From Treponema sp. (lineage in GTDB: Bacteria > Spirochaetota > Spirochaetia > Treponematales > Breznakiellaceae): DNA of 10,398 nt. Below are positions 1 through 7,006 of this stretch, in pieces. Position numbers and translations under genes: made by a program. The first letter of the stretch is position 1. Each line of letters starts with the position of its first letter. The stretch spans positions 1 to 10,398 of the forward strand of contig JAITON010000110.1 of NCBI GenBank assembly GCA_031289935.1, written 5' to 3'. Under the pieces are notes generated by a model, which did no database searches, had not been told where the DNA came from, and saw only the letters and a program-made list of their open reading frames with translations.

Positions 1-129
1 ATTAATACCGGGCAGATTAACGGAACCTACGGCAGCGGAGGCGCGGGCGCCCAGGAAGATTTGCCTCACCATGATGGCGGCTATGGCGGCGACGGGCTTA
101 TACAGATCGTCTATTACTACTTCGAATAG
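1..129 (+). CDS. 3' end of a protein with a glycine-rich C-terminal tail (partial)
   Basis: Reading from base 1 in frame 1 gives 42 codons without a stop, ending in TAG at 127-129. The visible residues are rich in Gly and end with GGYGGDGLIQIVYYYFE. A run of Gly followed by a short hydrophobic beta strand and aromatic residues is typical of the C-terminal end of glycine-rich surface or phage-tail-fibre-like domains (often ending GGxGGDGxIxIxYY). That assignment is inference from the tail only; the start and most of the protein lie outside the window. No rho-independent terminator is visible after the stop. It converges on sppA, which ends about 218 bases further on. Confidence 0.6.
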   Translation: MNTGQINGTYGSGGAGAQEDLPHHDGGYGGDGLIQIVYYYFE

Positions 130-346
130 CATTGATACACACACGCCAAAGGAAGCGCCGCCCGCCCCCTACCGTCGGCATTAACCCCCACGCGGACATA
201 AACAGCTTGACGAGCGGCAGAACATCGCGGGCACGGCGCAGAAGAAATTCGCTCAAATATCCCGAAAGGAAGGGTGGGTGGAGCAGACAAGACTAGGGCG
301 GCAGCACAATCCTCGCCGATGGTCCTTTCCAAAACAACCGCCCATT
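130..346. other. Convergent intergenic region with no supported gene
   Basis: This stretch separates the 3' end of the plus-strand glycine-rich gene from the 3' end of minus-strand sppA. A 71-codon minus-strand frame (117-332) exists only with a TTG start. It lacks a convincing ribosome binding site, overlaps the end of the plus-strand gene and is not recognisable. No stem followed by a T-tract was found on either strand, so I see no classical terminator for either gene. Confidence 0.5.
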
Positions 347-2110
347 TTATAACAAATCCAGCGGCAGGATCGGCATAGCCTGTCCATTCCGAAAAAGCCG
401 GTACTGGAAGTCATCCCAGAAAGACGATAGTTTTCCTGCCGGAACAGCCAGGAACATCGAAAGGTACTGGAGCAGCGGATTTTCTGACGTCGTTGGTTTC
501 GGGTATTCCTTAATGACGATAGTTTTACTGTTTGGTATCCAGGCAAGCTCACGGGCGATGCGTAGGGCATCGGCAAGACCGCCCAGACTATCGACCAGGC
601 CATTGTCCTTTGCCGCTTCGCCCGAATAGACCCGGCCTTGGGCCAGGGCTTCCACGGCTTCGAGCTTCATGTTTCGGCCTACTGCTACCTTGCGGACAAA
701 AAGATTGTAGAGTTCCAGAATCTGTGTCTTGTATCGCGCTTCCTCGCTGGAAGTTAAATCCCGGTGGGGCAGGAGAAGTCCGGTATTCAGATCGGCGTGG
801 GTCCCGCGGACGAGGATGTCCAGCGAAAGGCCAAGCTTTTTTTCCAGGCCCTTGTCGTAGAGCCAGGAGGAAATTACCCCGATGGAGCCCGTGAGGGTGT
901 AGGGGGACGCTGCGATATGATGGGCGTTCATGGCCGCCCAGTAACCGCCCGAAGCGGCGGTGAGGCCCATGGAAACCACCACAGGCATCCGCGTCTTGGC
1001 CTCATGTATTGCCTCGGCGATATAGTCCGCCGCTTCGGCGTTGCCGCCAGGGGAGTCGATGCGTATTACCATGGCCTTGATACTTTTCTTTGACGATACT
1101 TCCCGAATGGTCCTGGCCAGTTCCCGGGCCTTCATACCGGTGTCCATATCGGTCTGGCCCAGGGCGTTAACGACCGCAATCGTGGCGGTGTTCCAGGGAA
1201 GGTTCAAGCTCCATGACCGGTAGCTTTTGCCTGTGTCCAAAAGGCTCAGGTTGGAATTACCGTAGACCGTATAGCTGTCTACGGCCCGGCCTTCAAGTTC
1301 CTCTACGGTTTTGTCCAGTACATCTGCGCGGCCAATGAGGTCCACCAATCCCCGTTCCAGGGCCTGTCCTGCGGAAAAGAGAAACTCCCGGTTAAGCATA
1401 ATGTTGAAATCATCTTCGCTAAACCCCCGAGCCTGCATGATCACTTCTTTGGTGACCGCAAAAATGTCATCAAGATACTGACCATACTGTTCCCGGTCCG
1501 CTTGGGAAAGCGTAGTGCGTGTATAAGATTCCATGGTGGACTTGTAGTCCAGATAGCGCAGTTCCCGAACGCCGATACCCAGCTTGTCCAAGGCATCCCG
1601 GTAATAGCCCCGGCTGAAGGCATAGCCCTCGAAACTGAGGCTTCCCAGTTCATCCATCACGATTTTATTGGCCACCGAAAGGAAACAGTAGAGATCGAAA
1701 TCAATATAGTTCCCGTATGCGACGATCTTTTTTCCTCCAGCCTTGAAAGATTCCAGGACCTTCCGCAGTTCCCAGAGAATTTCCCGGTCCGCAGAAAATC
1801 CCGTAGTATTAATCACAATGCCCCGGATATTCCTATCCTGCTCCGCCCGCTGAATCACCTGAATCAGGTTAAGCAGCGAGGGAGAATCCGATGCGGATAG
1901 CCCGGCGAATCCCGTACTGGTGCTGCCCAGGCAGAGTTCCAGATAGCTGCCTTTAAGGACTTCGGACGCAGCATTGCTGCTGCCCGTTTCGGCAGTGGCG
2001 CTTACACTATACATGACCAGTGAATTTTCCGGCGTTTCTACCGAAAAGCCAAACCATGCCATGGAACCTACCAACAGGATTAAAAGGCATGAGACTACTA
2101 TCTTCATCAT
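347..2110 (-). CDS. sppA: Signal peptide peptidase SppA, long (67K) type
   Basis: Membrane-anchored serine protease (Ser-Lys dyad, family S49) that degrades signal peptides left in the membrane after export. The protein is 587 residues, close to the two-domain E. coli type. Residues 4-22 form the N-terminal hydrophobic anchor. The N-terminal S49 domain carries the presumed general base Lys190 in LDYKSTMES; the C-terminal domain carries the nucleophile Ser387 in TAASGGYWAAM, followed by the typical LTGSIGVI. IRIDSPGG (about 350-356) is the usual strand and turn before the active site. Both catalytic residues are present, so it is probably active. The first ATG (2110) directly follows the TAA of the upstream GH13 gene. 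A purine-rich AGAGGGGG at the end of that gene is only 3 bases from the first ATG but 6 from the second (2107), so Met2 may be the real start. Second gene of the operon, probably translationally coupled. Confidence 0.95.
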   Translation of the reverse strand: MMKIVVSCLLILLVGSMAWFGFSVETPENSLVMYSVSATAETGSSNAASEVLKGSYLELCLGSTSTGFAGLSASDSPSLLNLIQVIQRAEQDRNIRGIVINTTGFSADREILWELRKVLESFKAGGKKIVAYGNYIDFDLYCFLSVANKIVMDELGSLSFEGYAFSRGYYRDALDKLGIGVRELRYLDYKSTMESYTRTTLSQADREQYGQYLDDIFAVTKEVIMQARGFSEDDFNIMLNREFLFSAGQALERGLVDLIGRADVLDKTVEELEGRAVDSYTVYGNSNLSLLDTGKSYRSWSLNLPWNTATIAVVNALGQTDMDTGMKARELARTIREVSSKKSIKAMVIRIDSPGGNAEAADYIAEAIHEAKTRMPVVVSMGLTAASGGYWAAMNAHHIAASPYTLTGSIGVISSWLYDKGLEKKLGLSLDILVRGTHADLNTGLLLPHRDLTSSEEARYKTQILELYNLFVRKVAVGRNMKLEAVEALAQGRVYSGEAAKDNGLVDSLGGLADALRIARELAWIPNSKTIVIKEYPKPTTSENPLLQYLSMFLAVPAGKLSSFWDDFQYRLFRNGQAMPILPLDLL

Positions 2111-5100
2111 TTACCCCCTCTTTGTTGATTTTGGGCTGTCTTGGAGGGCCTCGACGAACTTGTCTAGCCGGTACTCCGAGGCAGCCTCGGCCTTGCGGAA
2201 CTGTTCAACCAGGGCCGCCGTCTTTTCCAAGGACTCCAGGCCCGACTCAAGGAGCGTAAAAAGGGGCCCATAGAAGAGAGCCGCCGCAAAAGCCTCCTTG
2301 TTAAACCAGGTAAAGTCGCCAAAGCGGTTGACTCCCAAAATCCGCCTGAAATCCTCATTGCCATAGTTTTCCAGGATGATGGCCCCAGCGGTCTCCTGCC
2401 CGTAGAGTTTTGCTGCATTGGGGCCATTCCGGGCAAAGACGGCCTGCATGATGTCTACGGTCTTCCAAGCTTCGTCTGCACCCATACCGGCGCCAGCCAG
2501 ATACTCCCGCAACTTCCGGTCCAGACTCCAGTGCAGGGCTAGGGCCGCTGCGCTGGGCCCACTATGTACAGCGCCGCTATCGGCAGCATCGGCCCCCAGG
2601 ACCGGCCGCAATAAGGATAGTGCGGTGTAACCCGCCATGCAAGCATCAAGGGTCATTTGTGCCGAGGTTTCAACCGCGAAGGTCTTGAGGAAACGCGCTG
2701 TCTGAGCAGGCAATTTGGCTGGTGGTTTGGCCAGGGCCCCACGGAGCGTAGCGAGCCGTTGCCGGACCGCAGAAAATTCTTTGAGTATCAGCTTGATCCG
2801 GTCTGCGTCCGGCTTGCGGAGGGCAGAGCCGCTTGTATCGGTGTCTTCGACCGTTGATTTTTTCGTCTTGATGTTTTTACTGCCCGAATCAATTTTACTA
2901 TCTGAGGCAGCAGTGCTATCATCAACAGCTTTACTGCCAGCGGATACAAATGGCTCCCAGCCATCGCCGCCAAGGAACTTTAAGGCACAAACGATAAAGG
3001 CCTCTGCTTTCGTCTCGACATCCGCCTGGACCGCGTTATCATCCGCCAGGACCTTAACCAGCTCGGCGAAAGTCCAGTAGAGCTCACCCAAAAAAAGGTC
3101 TTGTAGGGCGGCGTTCATATCGGGGACCCCACGACCGTCTAGCTCGTGGTTCAGTTTAGCCCATTTGTGGGGCGTCTTGCCGTCGGCCCCGTCCTCGAGT
3201 TCGTGGATGTCCAGGAAGACCTGGGTACCATAACTGGGGAGGGCCGCAAAAAAGCCCCGTTCGGCCATGTCCTTGGAGGAGCGGATATACCAGAGATTGG
3301 ACCGCTGTTCCCGAAGCAGCACAAACCAGGGATCCGTTCCGTGGAGGCCCAGGGCCTGGGTCAGGCTGTTCCGCCGCTTGGACCCATCTTTTTGGGGAAT
3401 CTCTACGGCGCTCCGGTGTATCAAGCCTGCGGCCTCGCTGTAGGCGTTGTTGTAGAGTACCAGTGCCCGCTCATCCCCGAAGCTGCTGCTTGCGGTAGCA
3501 CGATTGCTGTAAGCGAAGACGTTTTCGTTCACCGTACCGTTAGCAAAAAAGTCGTAGAGCACAAAGTTTGCACTGCCGGAGAAAATATAGCGCTTCTTCA
3601 TCAGGGGGAAAATTTCCCGCTCGTGGCGATCTACCAGCCATTGGTCGGGCTTTTCGTCCTGGTAGGCCCTGCGGTACTCCATACCGTACTTTTCCTCAAA
3701 GCCTTCAATCTGGCCGTGGCCGAACATGGGGAGCCCCGGCATGGTTACTAACAGCGTTGCTATACCAAAGTACTTATCCCCTTTGCCGAACTGGACCACC
3801 GCAGTTTCCTCATCGGGGTTGTTCATAAAATTGACAAAACGCTTCAGTATTTCCGGTTCAAACTCTAGGGTGTTTTTGATAGTGGTCCGATATTTGGCGT
3901 TGTCTTCCATCTTGAGCATGTTCATAAAGGCCGAGTTGTAGACCCGGTGCATGCCCAGGGTGCGTACAAAGTAACCCTCCATCATCCAAAAGGCCTCGGC
4001 CAGTAACAGGGTGTTGGGGGCCTCCACGGCGCAACGGTCCACTACCTCCCGCCAGAATTCATTGGGGATCCGGCGGTTGAATTCCTCGTCGCTGATGGCG
4101 TGCTCGGCTCGGCTGGCAATATCGCCGCCCTGTCCCGGCGCGGGGTACCAGAGCCGCTGGATGTGCCGCTTGGCCAGGGTCATCGCTGCATCGAAGCGCA
4201 CGATGGGGAATTGCTTGCAGACCCCGATGATGGTTTGGATCACCGCCTCCCGGGCCTCGGGATTGAGGAAGTCGATCTGGGCGGTATCGTTCCAGGGCAT
4301 GGAAGTGCCATCATTGCCGTGGTAGATGTAGCGGGGCCGGTTACTGCGTCTGTCATAGTGATGAAAGACCACCGCACAATCAGTGTTGTTGTAGTAATGG
4401 TCTTCAATCTGGATAACAATATCAGGATTACTGCTCAGGTTATCTGAATTGTACTGATACTGCGGATAGGGCGGCCAGTCGAGTTGGAGGAAACGGTCCG
4501 GGTGCTCCATGATCCAGCGACTGTCCAGGCCCGTATGATTGGGCACCATGTCCGAACCCAGCCGGATGCCCCGGCGCTGACAGCGTTCCCGGAGGTTCCC
4601 CAGGGCCCCCCAGCCGCCGAGTTCCCCGGCGATGTCGTAATCGTAAAGGCTGTAGGCGCTGGCCGCCGCCTCGGGGTTGCCCTTCCACTGCTTGATGGTC
4701 CGGCTCGCGTTGCTCCGTTCCCAAAGGCCAATGAGCCAGAGGCCAGTAAAACCCCGGCAGGCCAGTTCATCAAGCTCTTCGTCGGGGATATGGTCCAGGT
4801 GTTCGATGGGCCGGCCGTACTTTTGAGAAAGCTGATAGAGCCAGACCAGGGTACTTTTTGCCATGAGCACGGTCCGGGGCATCCAGTCCTGGTCGGGGCT
4901 AAAGCGCTCGTACTCATCCAGGCCCCTGTAGGTGTAGGCGTCCATGGGGCCCGGAGGGCCGCCAGCCCAGCCGGGCTTTTCCTCTTCTTTAATCACGTCC
5001 AGGCCGATGAGGAGCCGTCCCAGGAATTTGCCGATGAGGAGGCCCCAGTGTTTGCGCATATACTCAAGCTGGCCCGCCACAGAGTCCGGTGATGCCAGGG

Positions 5101-5791
5101 CCGGAGCCCGGAGCAGGGTCCAGAGATTCTGCCCCTCGGGGCCGAAAGTTGGGAGCTCCTTGAGATGGGCTTGCAATTCGGCCACTGCCTGGGGGTAGAC
5201 GGTCTCCTTTGCCAGGAACCGGTCATCAAAAAGGAAGCGGAAAGGCTTAAAGCCGGGGTTAAGGTTCGCCAGAGCCAGCAGGAGGATCTCTTCCAGGGAG
5301 AGGGTCCGGCAGGATTCGCCTCCGTCTGCGCCAGCCAGGTATTCCGCCACGGTCTGCTCCCCGGCGTAGACCTGCCGGGGCGGGAAGCCTGCATTAAAGC
5401 CCTGGAGCAGGGCCGCAGTCTGCCGGGGATCCAGGTTGGTTTCCAGCCGGGCCAGGGCCGTCTCGAAGGCATCGGGTTGGACCTGCTCCCGGTAAAGGGC
5501 CACCATATAGTGAAGGATTTCATCGATAAGACCCATGGCATAGAGTTCCCCCGCCCGGACCGGCTGGCCAGCCTGACTGCCTGTTTTCGCGTTGAACCGG
5601 GCCGCCAGTTCCCGAACCTGCCGTAAGTCCGTCAAGACCACATTCCCCCGAAGGGAAAAGAGGGGCCCATCCAGGCCGTATTCCTCCCGGACCGGCCGGC
5701 GGATGTGGAATTCCATCACCGCCCGGCGGTCTTTCGCCGTATTTATCCGGGAATTTTCATACCTGCTCAGCCCGATCCGTATTTTTACCAT
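2111..5791 (-). CDS. Large GH13 (alpha-amylase clan) glycosidase or glucanotransferase, 1226 residues
   Basis: Contains a GH13 TIM barrel at about residues 305-740. Region I is GSDMVPNHTG (Asp414, Asn418, His419). Region II is IVRFDAAM (Arg532, nucleophile Asp534). Region III is LLLAEAFW (acid/base Glu599). Region IV is FMNNPDEE (Asp660). The three catalytic carboxylates are therefore present, but the usual His before the region IV Asp is Pro659. NxPD at this place recalls the GlgE-type maltosyltransferases (GH13_3), as does AEAF in region III, while region I is of ordinary amylase type. About 300 N-terminal residues are helical-looking and unassigned. A Ser/Asp/Lys-rich linker (about 950-993) precedes an unassigned C-terminal domain of about 230 residues. 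There is no signal peptide, so it is probably cytoplasmic and acts on alpha-glucans; the exact substrate is unknown. The start is well supported: GAGGAGG lies 6 bases before ATG 5791, and a sigma70-like promoter lies just upstream. First gene of the operon with sppA. Confidence 0.88.
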   Translation of the reverse strand: MVKIRIGLSRYENSRINTAKDRRAVMEFHIRRPVREEYGLDGPLFSLRGNVVLTDLRQVRELAARFNAKTGSQAGQPVRAGELYAMGLIDEILHYMVALYREQVQPDAFETALARLETNLDPRQTAALLQGFNAGFPPRQVYAGEQTVAEYLAGADGGESCRTLSLEEILLLALANLNPGFKPFRFLFDDRFLAKETVYPQAVAELQAHLKELPTFGPEGQNLWTLLRAPALASPDSVAGQLEYMRKHWGLLIGKFLGRLLIGLDVIKEEEKPGWAGGPPGPMDAYTYRGLDEYERFSPDQDWMPRTVLMAKSTLVWLYQLSQKYGRPIEHLDHIPDEELDELACRGFTGLWLIGLWERSNASRTIKQWKGNPEAAASAYSLYDYDIAGELGGWGALGNLRERCQRRGIRLGSDMVPNHTGLDSRWIMEHPDRFLQLDWPPYPQYQYNSDNLSSNPDIVIQIEDHYYNNTDCAVVFHHYDRRSNRPRYIYHGNDGTSMPWNDTAQIDFLNPEAREAVIQTIIGVCKQFPIVRFDAAMTLAKRHIQRLWYPAPGQGGDIASRAEHAISDEEFNRRIPNEFWREVVDRCAVEAPNTLLLAEAFWMMEGYFVRTLGMHRVYNSAFMNMLKMEDNAKYRTTIKNTLEFEPEILKRFVNFMNNPDEETAVVQFGKGDKYFGIATLLVTMPGLPMFGHGQIEGFEEKYGMEYRRAYQDEKPDQWLVDRHEREIFPLMKKRYIFSGSANFVLYDFFANGTVNENVFAYSNRATASSSFGDERALVLYNNAYSEAAGLIHRSAVEIPQKDGSKRRNSLTQALGLHGTDPWFVLLREQRSNLWYIRSSKDMAERGFFAALPSYGTQVFLDIHELEDGADGKTPHKWAKLNHELDGRGVPDMNAALQDLFLGELYWTFAELVKVLADDNAVQADVETKAEAFIVCALKFLGGDGWEPFVSAGSKAVDDSTAASDSKIDSGSKNIKTKKSTVEDTDTSGSALRKPDADRIKLILKEFSAVRQRLATLRGALAKPPAKLPAQTARFLKTFAVETSAQMTLDACMAGYTALSLLRPVLGADAADSGAVHSGPSAAALALHWSLDRKLREYLAGAGMGADEAWKTVDIMQAVFARNGPNAAKLYGQETAGAIILENYGNEDFRRILGVNRFGDFTWFNKEAFAAALFYGPLFTLLESGLESLEKTAALVEQFRKAEAASEYRLDKFVEALQDSPKSTKRG

Positions 5792-5823
5792 GCGGGGCCT
5801 CCTCGTTTGGTCTTACTTCCTCT

Positions 5824-5852
5824 ATTATACTATAGAATGGCGCCGATGGAAA
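5824..5852 (-). promoter_or_regulatory. Sigma70-type promoter for the GH13-sppA operon
   Basis: On the minus strand there is a perfect TATAAT (5829-5824) with TTTCCA (5852-5847, 4 of 6 to TTGACA) 17 bases upstream. The expected transcription start is near 5817, giving a leader of about 25 bases with GAGGAGG (5804-5798) 6 bases before ATG 5791. It is divergent from the HAD promoter, with 39 bases between the two -35 boxes, so a regulator binding between them could affect both. Confidence 0.7.
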
Positions 5853-5891
5853 GAGAAAAATTCCGCATAATCCCATTCCGCCTCAGCGCCA

Positions 5892-5920
5892 TGGACAAAT
5901 CCCGCTATATCGGCTATACT
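5892..5920 (+). promoter_or_regulatory. Sigma70-type promoter for the HAD gene, placed for a leaderless mRNA
   Basis: TGGACA (5892-5897, 5 of 6 to TTGACA), a 17-base spacer and TATACT (5915-5920, 5 of 6 to TATAAT). A start 7 bases after the -10 falls on the A of ATG 5927. No Shine-Dalgarno-like sequence lies before that ATG, which agrees with leaderless translation. Confidence 0.65.
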
Positions 5921-5926
5921 CTAACC

Positions 5927-6739
5927 ATGATTCGCATGATTGCCCTTGATTTGGACGATACCCTCCTGCGGTCGGACCTCAGCATCTCCTTCCGCACCCG
6001 GAGCGCCGTAAAACGGGCCGCTGCCGCAGGGGTCTTAGTGGTCTTGGCCTCAGGCCGCGTCCCCGCCTCTATGGGGCAGTTCGGGAAGCTCCTGGGGATG
6101 CGCCGCCGGCGGGGATACTATGTCTGCCATAACGGTTCCCTCATCATGGACAGCCTGACCGGGAACACGCTCTACGAAATCAAGATACCCCGGGAAACTG
6201 CCCTCATCGCCTACGACCTGGCGGCGGCCGAAGGCTTTCCGGTACAGATCTATGAAAATGAACAGATGTATATCTCCCGGAGTAACGAATACACCAATTA
6301 CGACCAGAAGCTCACGGGCCTTAAGCAGATCGTGGTGGACAATTTCCGGGAAATGGCCGGTGCGGGCTGTTACAAGCTCCTCGTTCCCGGAGACCCCATG
6401 CTTCTGGCCCCCCTGCTTTCCCTCTTTCAGACCTACCTGGGCGATGATGCCACGCTCTTTACCAGCAAACCGTATTTCCTGGAGGTCCTTCCCCCCGGCA
6501 CCGACAAGGGCGCCGCCCTGGCCTGGATCGCCGCAAAAGAAGGCATCCCCCGGGAGGAGGTGATGGCCGTGGGCGACTCCATGAACGATGAGGCTATGAT
6601 CCGCTGGGCTGGATTTGGGGTGGCCATGTGCAACGGAGACAAACAGGTACAGGCCGCCGCCCGCCTGGTAACGCCCAAAACCAACGACGACGACGGCGTA
6701 GCCGGGCTTATTGAGCGCTATGTCCTGGGGAGAGGCTGA
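5927..6739 (+). CDS. Cof-type HAD-IIB phosphatase
   Basis: Hydrolase of the haloacid dehalogenase superfamily, Cof/YidA-like group, which dephosphorylates small phosphorylated metabolites such as sugar phosphates or cofactors; the substrate cannot be told from sequence. With the ATG at 5927 it has 270 residues, the usual family length. Motif I is DLDDT (nucleophile Asp8, Asp10). Motif II is LASGR (Ser42). CHNGS (68-71) precedes the C2 cap domain. Motif III is Lys194 in GTDKGAAL. Motif IV is VGDSMNDEAM (Asp217, Asp221). All catalytic residues are present. The frame is open upstream to 5705, but those codons run through both promoters and into the GH13 gene, and an ATG at 5891 would overlap the -35 box; 5936 is another possible start. 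Monocistronic and cytoplasmic, ending before a strong terminator. Confidence 0.93.
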   Translation: MIRMIALDLDDTLLRSDLSISFRTRSAVKRAAAAGVLVVLASGRVPASMGQFGKLLGMRRRRGYYVCHNGSLIMDSLTGNTLYEIKIPRETALIAYDLAAAEGFPVQIYENEQMYISRSNEYTNYDQKLTGLKQIVVDNFREMAGAGCYKLLVPGDPMLLAPLLSLFQTYLGDDATLFTSKPYFLEVLPPGTDKGAALAWIAAKEGIPREEVMAVGDSMNDEAMIRWAGFGVAMCNGDKQVQAAARLVTPKTNDDDGVAGLIERYVLGRG

Positions 6740-6760
6740 AAAAGCATCGGGGTTTTCAGC
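6735..6760. repeat. Inverted repeat overlapping the HAD stop codon
   Basis: Perfect 8-bp arms, GCTGAAAA (6735-6742) and TTTTCAGC (6753-6760), with a 10-base loop. The left arm contains the HAD stop codon. No T-tract follows directly, so it is a weak terminator candidate at best; it could protect the 3' end of the transcript. Confidence 0.4.
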
Positions 6761-6766
6761 GGCCCC

Positions 6767-6859
6767 CTAAGGATTTTTCGTCGAGACCGTAACCTTCCGT
6801 CTATAGTCTTGTTCTTTATTTGTAAGGCTGTTGGAAATCAAGAGCCAGATCTCTTCCAT
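6767..6859 (-). CDS. Candidate small ORF, 30 residues, strong ribosome binding site
   Basis: ATG at 6859-6857, TAG at 6769-6767. AAGGAG (6870-6865) lies 5 bases before the ATG, the best-placed ribosome binding site in this interval. The peptide starts MEEIWLLISNSL and is then polar and basic (NKEQDYRRK). It matches nothing I recognise. It lies in the gap between two convergent genes, just downstream of a GC-rich hairpin (6875-6905), and could be transcribed from an extended -10 promoter at 6967-6975 or by read-through from the binding-protein gene. It may be a real small protein, a gene remnant or chance; translation is not shown. Confidence 0.3.
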   Translation of the reverse strand: MEEIWLLISNSLTNKEQDYRRKVTVSTKNP

Positions 6860-6873
6860 ACTTTCTCCTTTTT

Positions 6874-6915
6874 GCCGCCGCCGTTTTCCTCCTTTTCGGC
6901 GGCGGTATTTTTTAT
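6874..6915 (+). terminator. Rho-independent terminator of the HAD gene
   Basis: A 9-bp all-GC stem, CCGCCGCCG (6875-6883) with CGGCGGCGG (6897-6905), has a 13-base T/C-rich loop and is followed by TATTTTTTAT. The T-tract is on the plus strand only, about 135 bases after the HAD stop. On the minus strand the same hairpin is followed by CAAAAAGGAG and should not terminate. Confidence 0.8.
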
Positions 6916-6947
6916 CTCTGGCGAGGGTTTAATACCCAGTTCGCCAT
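6912..6947 (-). CDS. Candidate 11-residue leader peptide
   Basis: ATG at 6947-6945, stop TAA at 6914-6912, peptide MANWVLNPRQR. AGGGGG lies 5 bases before the ATG, and the ORF begins about 13 bases after the start expected from the extended -10 promoter. It ends just before the GC-rich stem that precedes the 30-residue ORF. The layout resembles a translated leader ahead of a regulated gene. Very short ORFs arise easily by chance, so this is weak on its own. Confidence 0.2.
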   Translation of the reverse strand: MANWVLNPRQR

Positions 6948-6966
6948 TTATGCCCCCTACACGCCC

Positions 6967-6975
6967 ATTATACCA
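6967..6975 (-). promoter_or_regulatory. Extended -10 promoter facing the small minus-strand ORFs
   Basis: The minus strand reads TGGTATAAT (6975-6967), a perfect TGnTATAAT extended -10. No -35 is recognisable, which extended -10 promoters can tolerate. The expected start is near 6960. It lies 31 bases downstream of the binding-protein stop, and no terminator is seen between them. Confidence 0.4.
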
Positions 6976-7006
6976 CCCCTTCCTCTCCCCTCAGATGGCA
7001 AAGGCC

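Noticed and set aside
117..332. 71-codon minus-strand ORF after sppA
   Set aside because: It needs a TTG start, lacks a good ribosome binding site, overlaps the plus-strand gene end and resembles no known protein.
5705..5926. Longer N-terminus for the HAD protein
   Set aside because: It would overlap the GH13 coding start and both promoters. The HAD fold begins with the DLDDT motif just after ATG 5927.
6802..6807. Plus-strand TATAGT as a -10 box
   Set aside because: No acceptable -35 at 16-18 bases, and no gene follows before the terminator.
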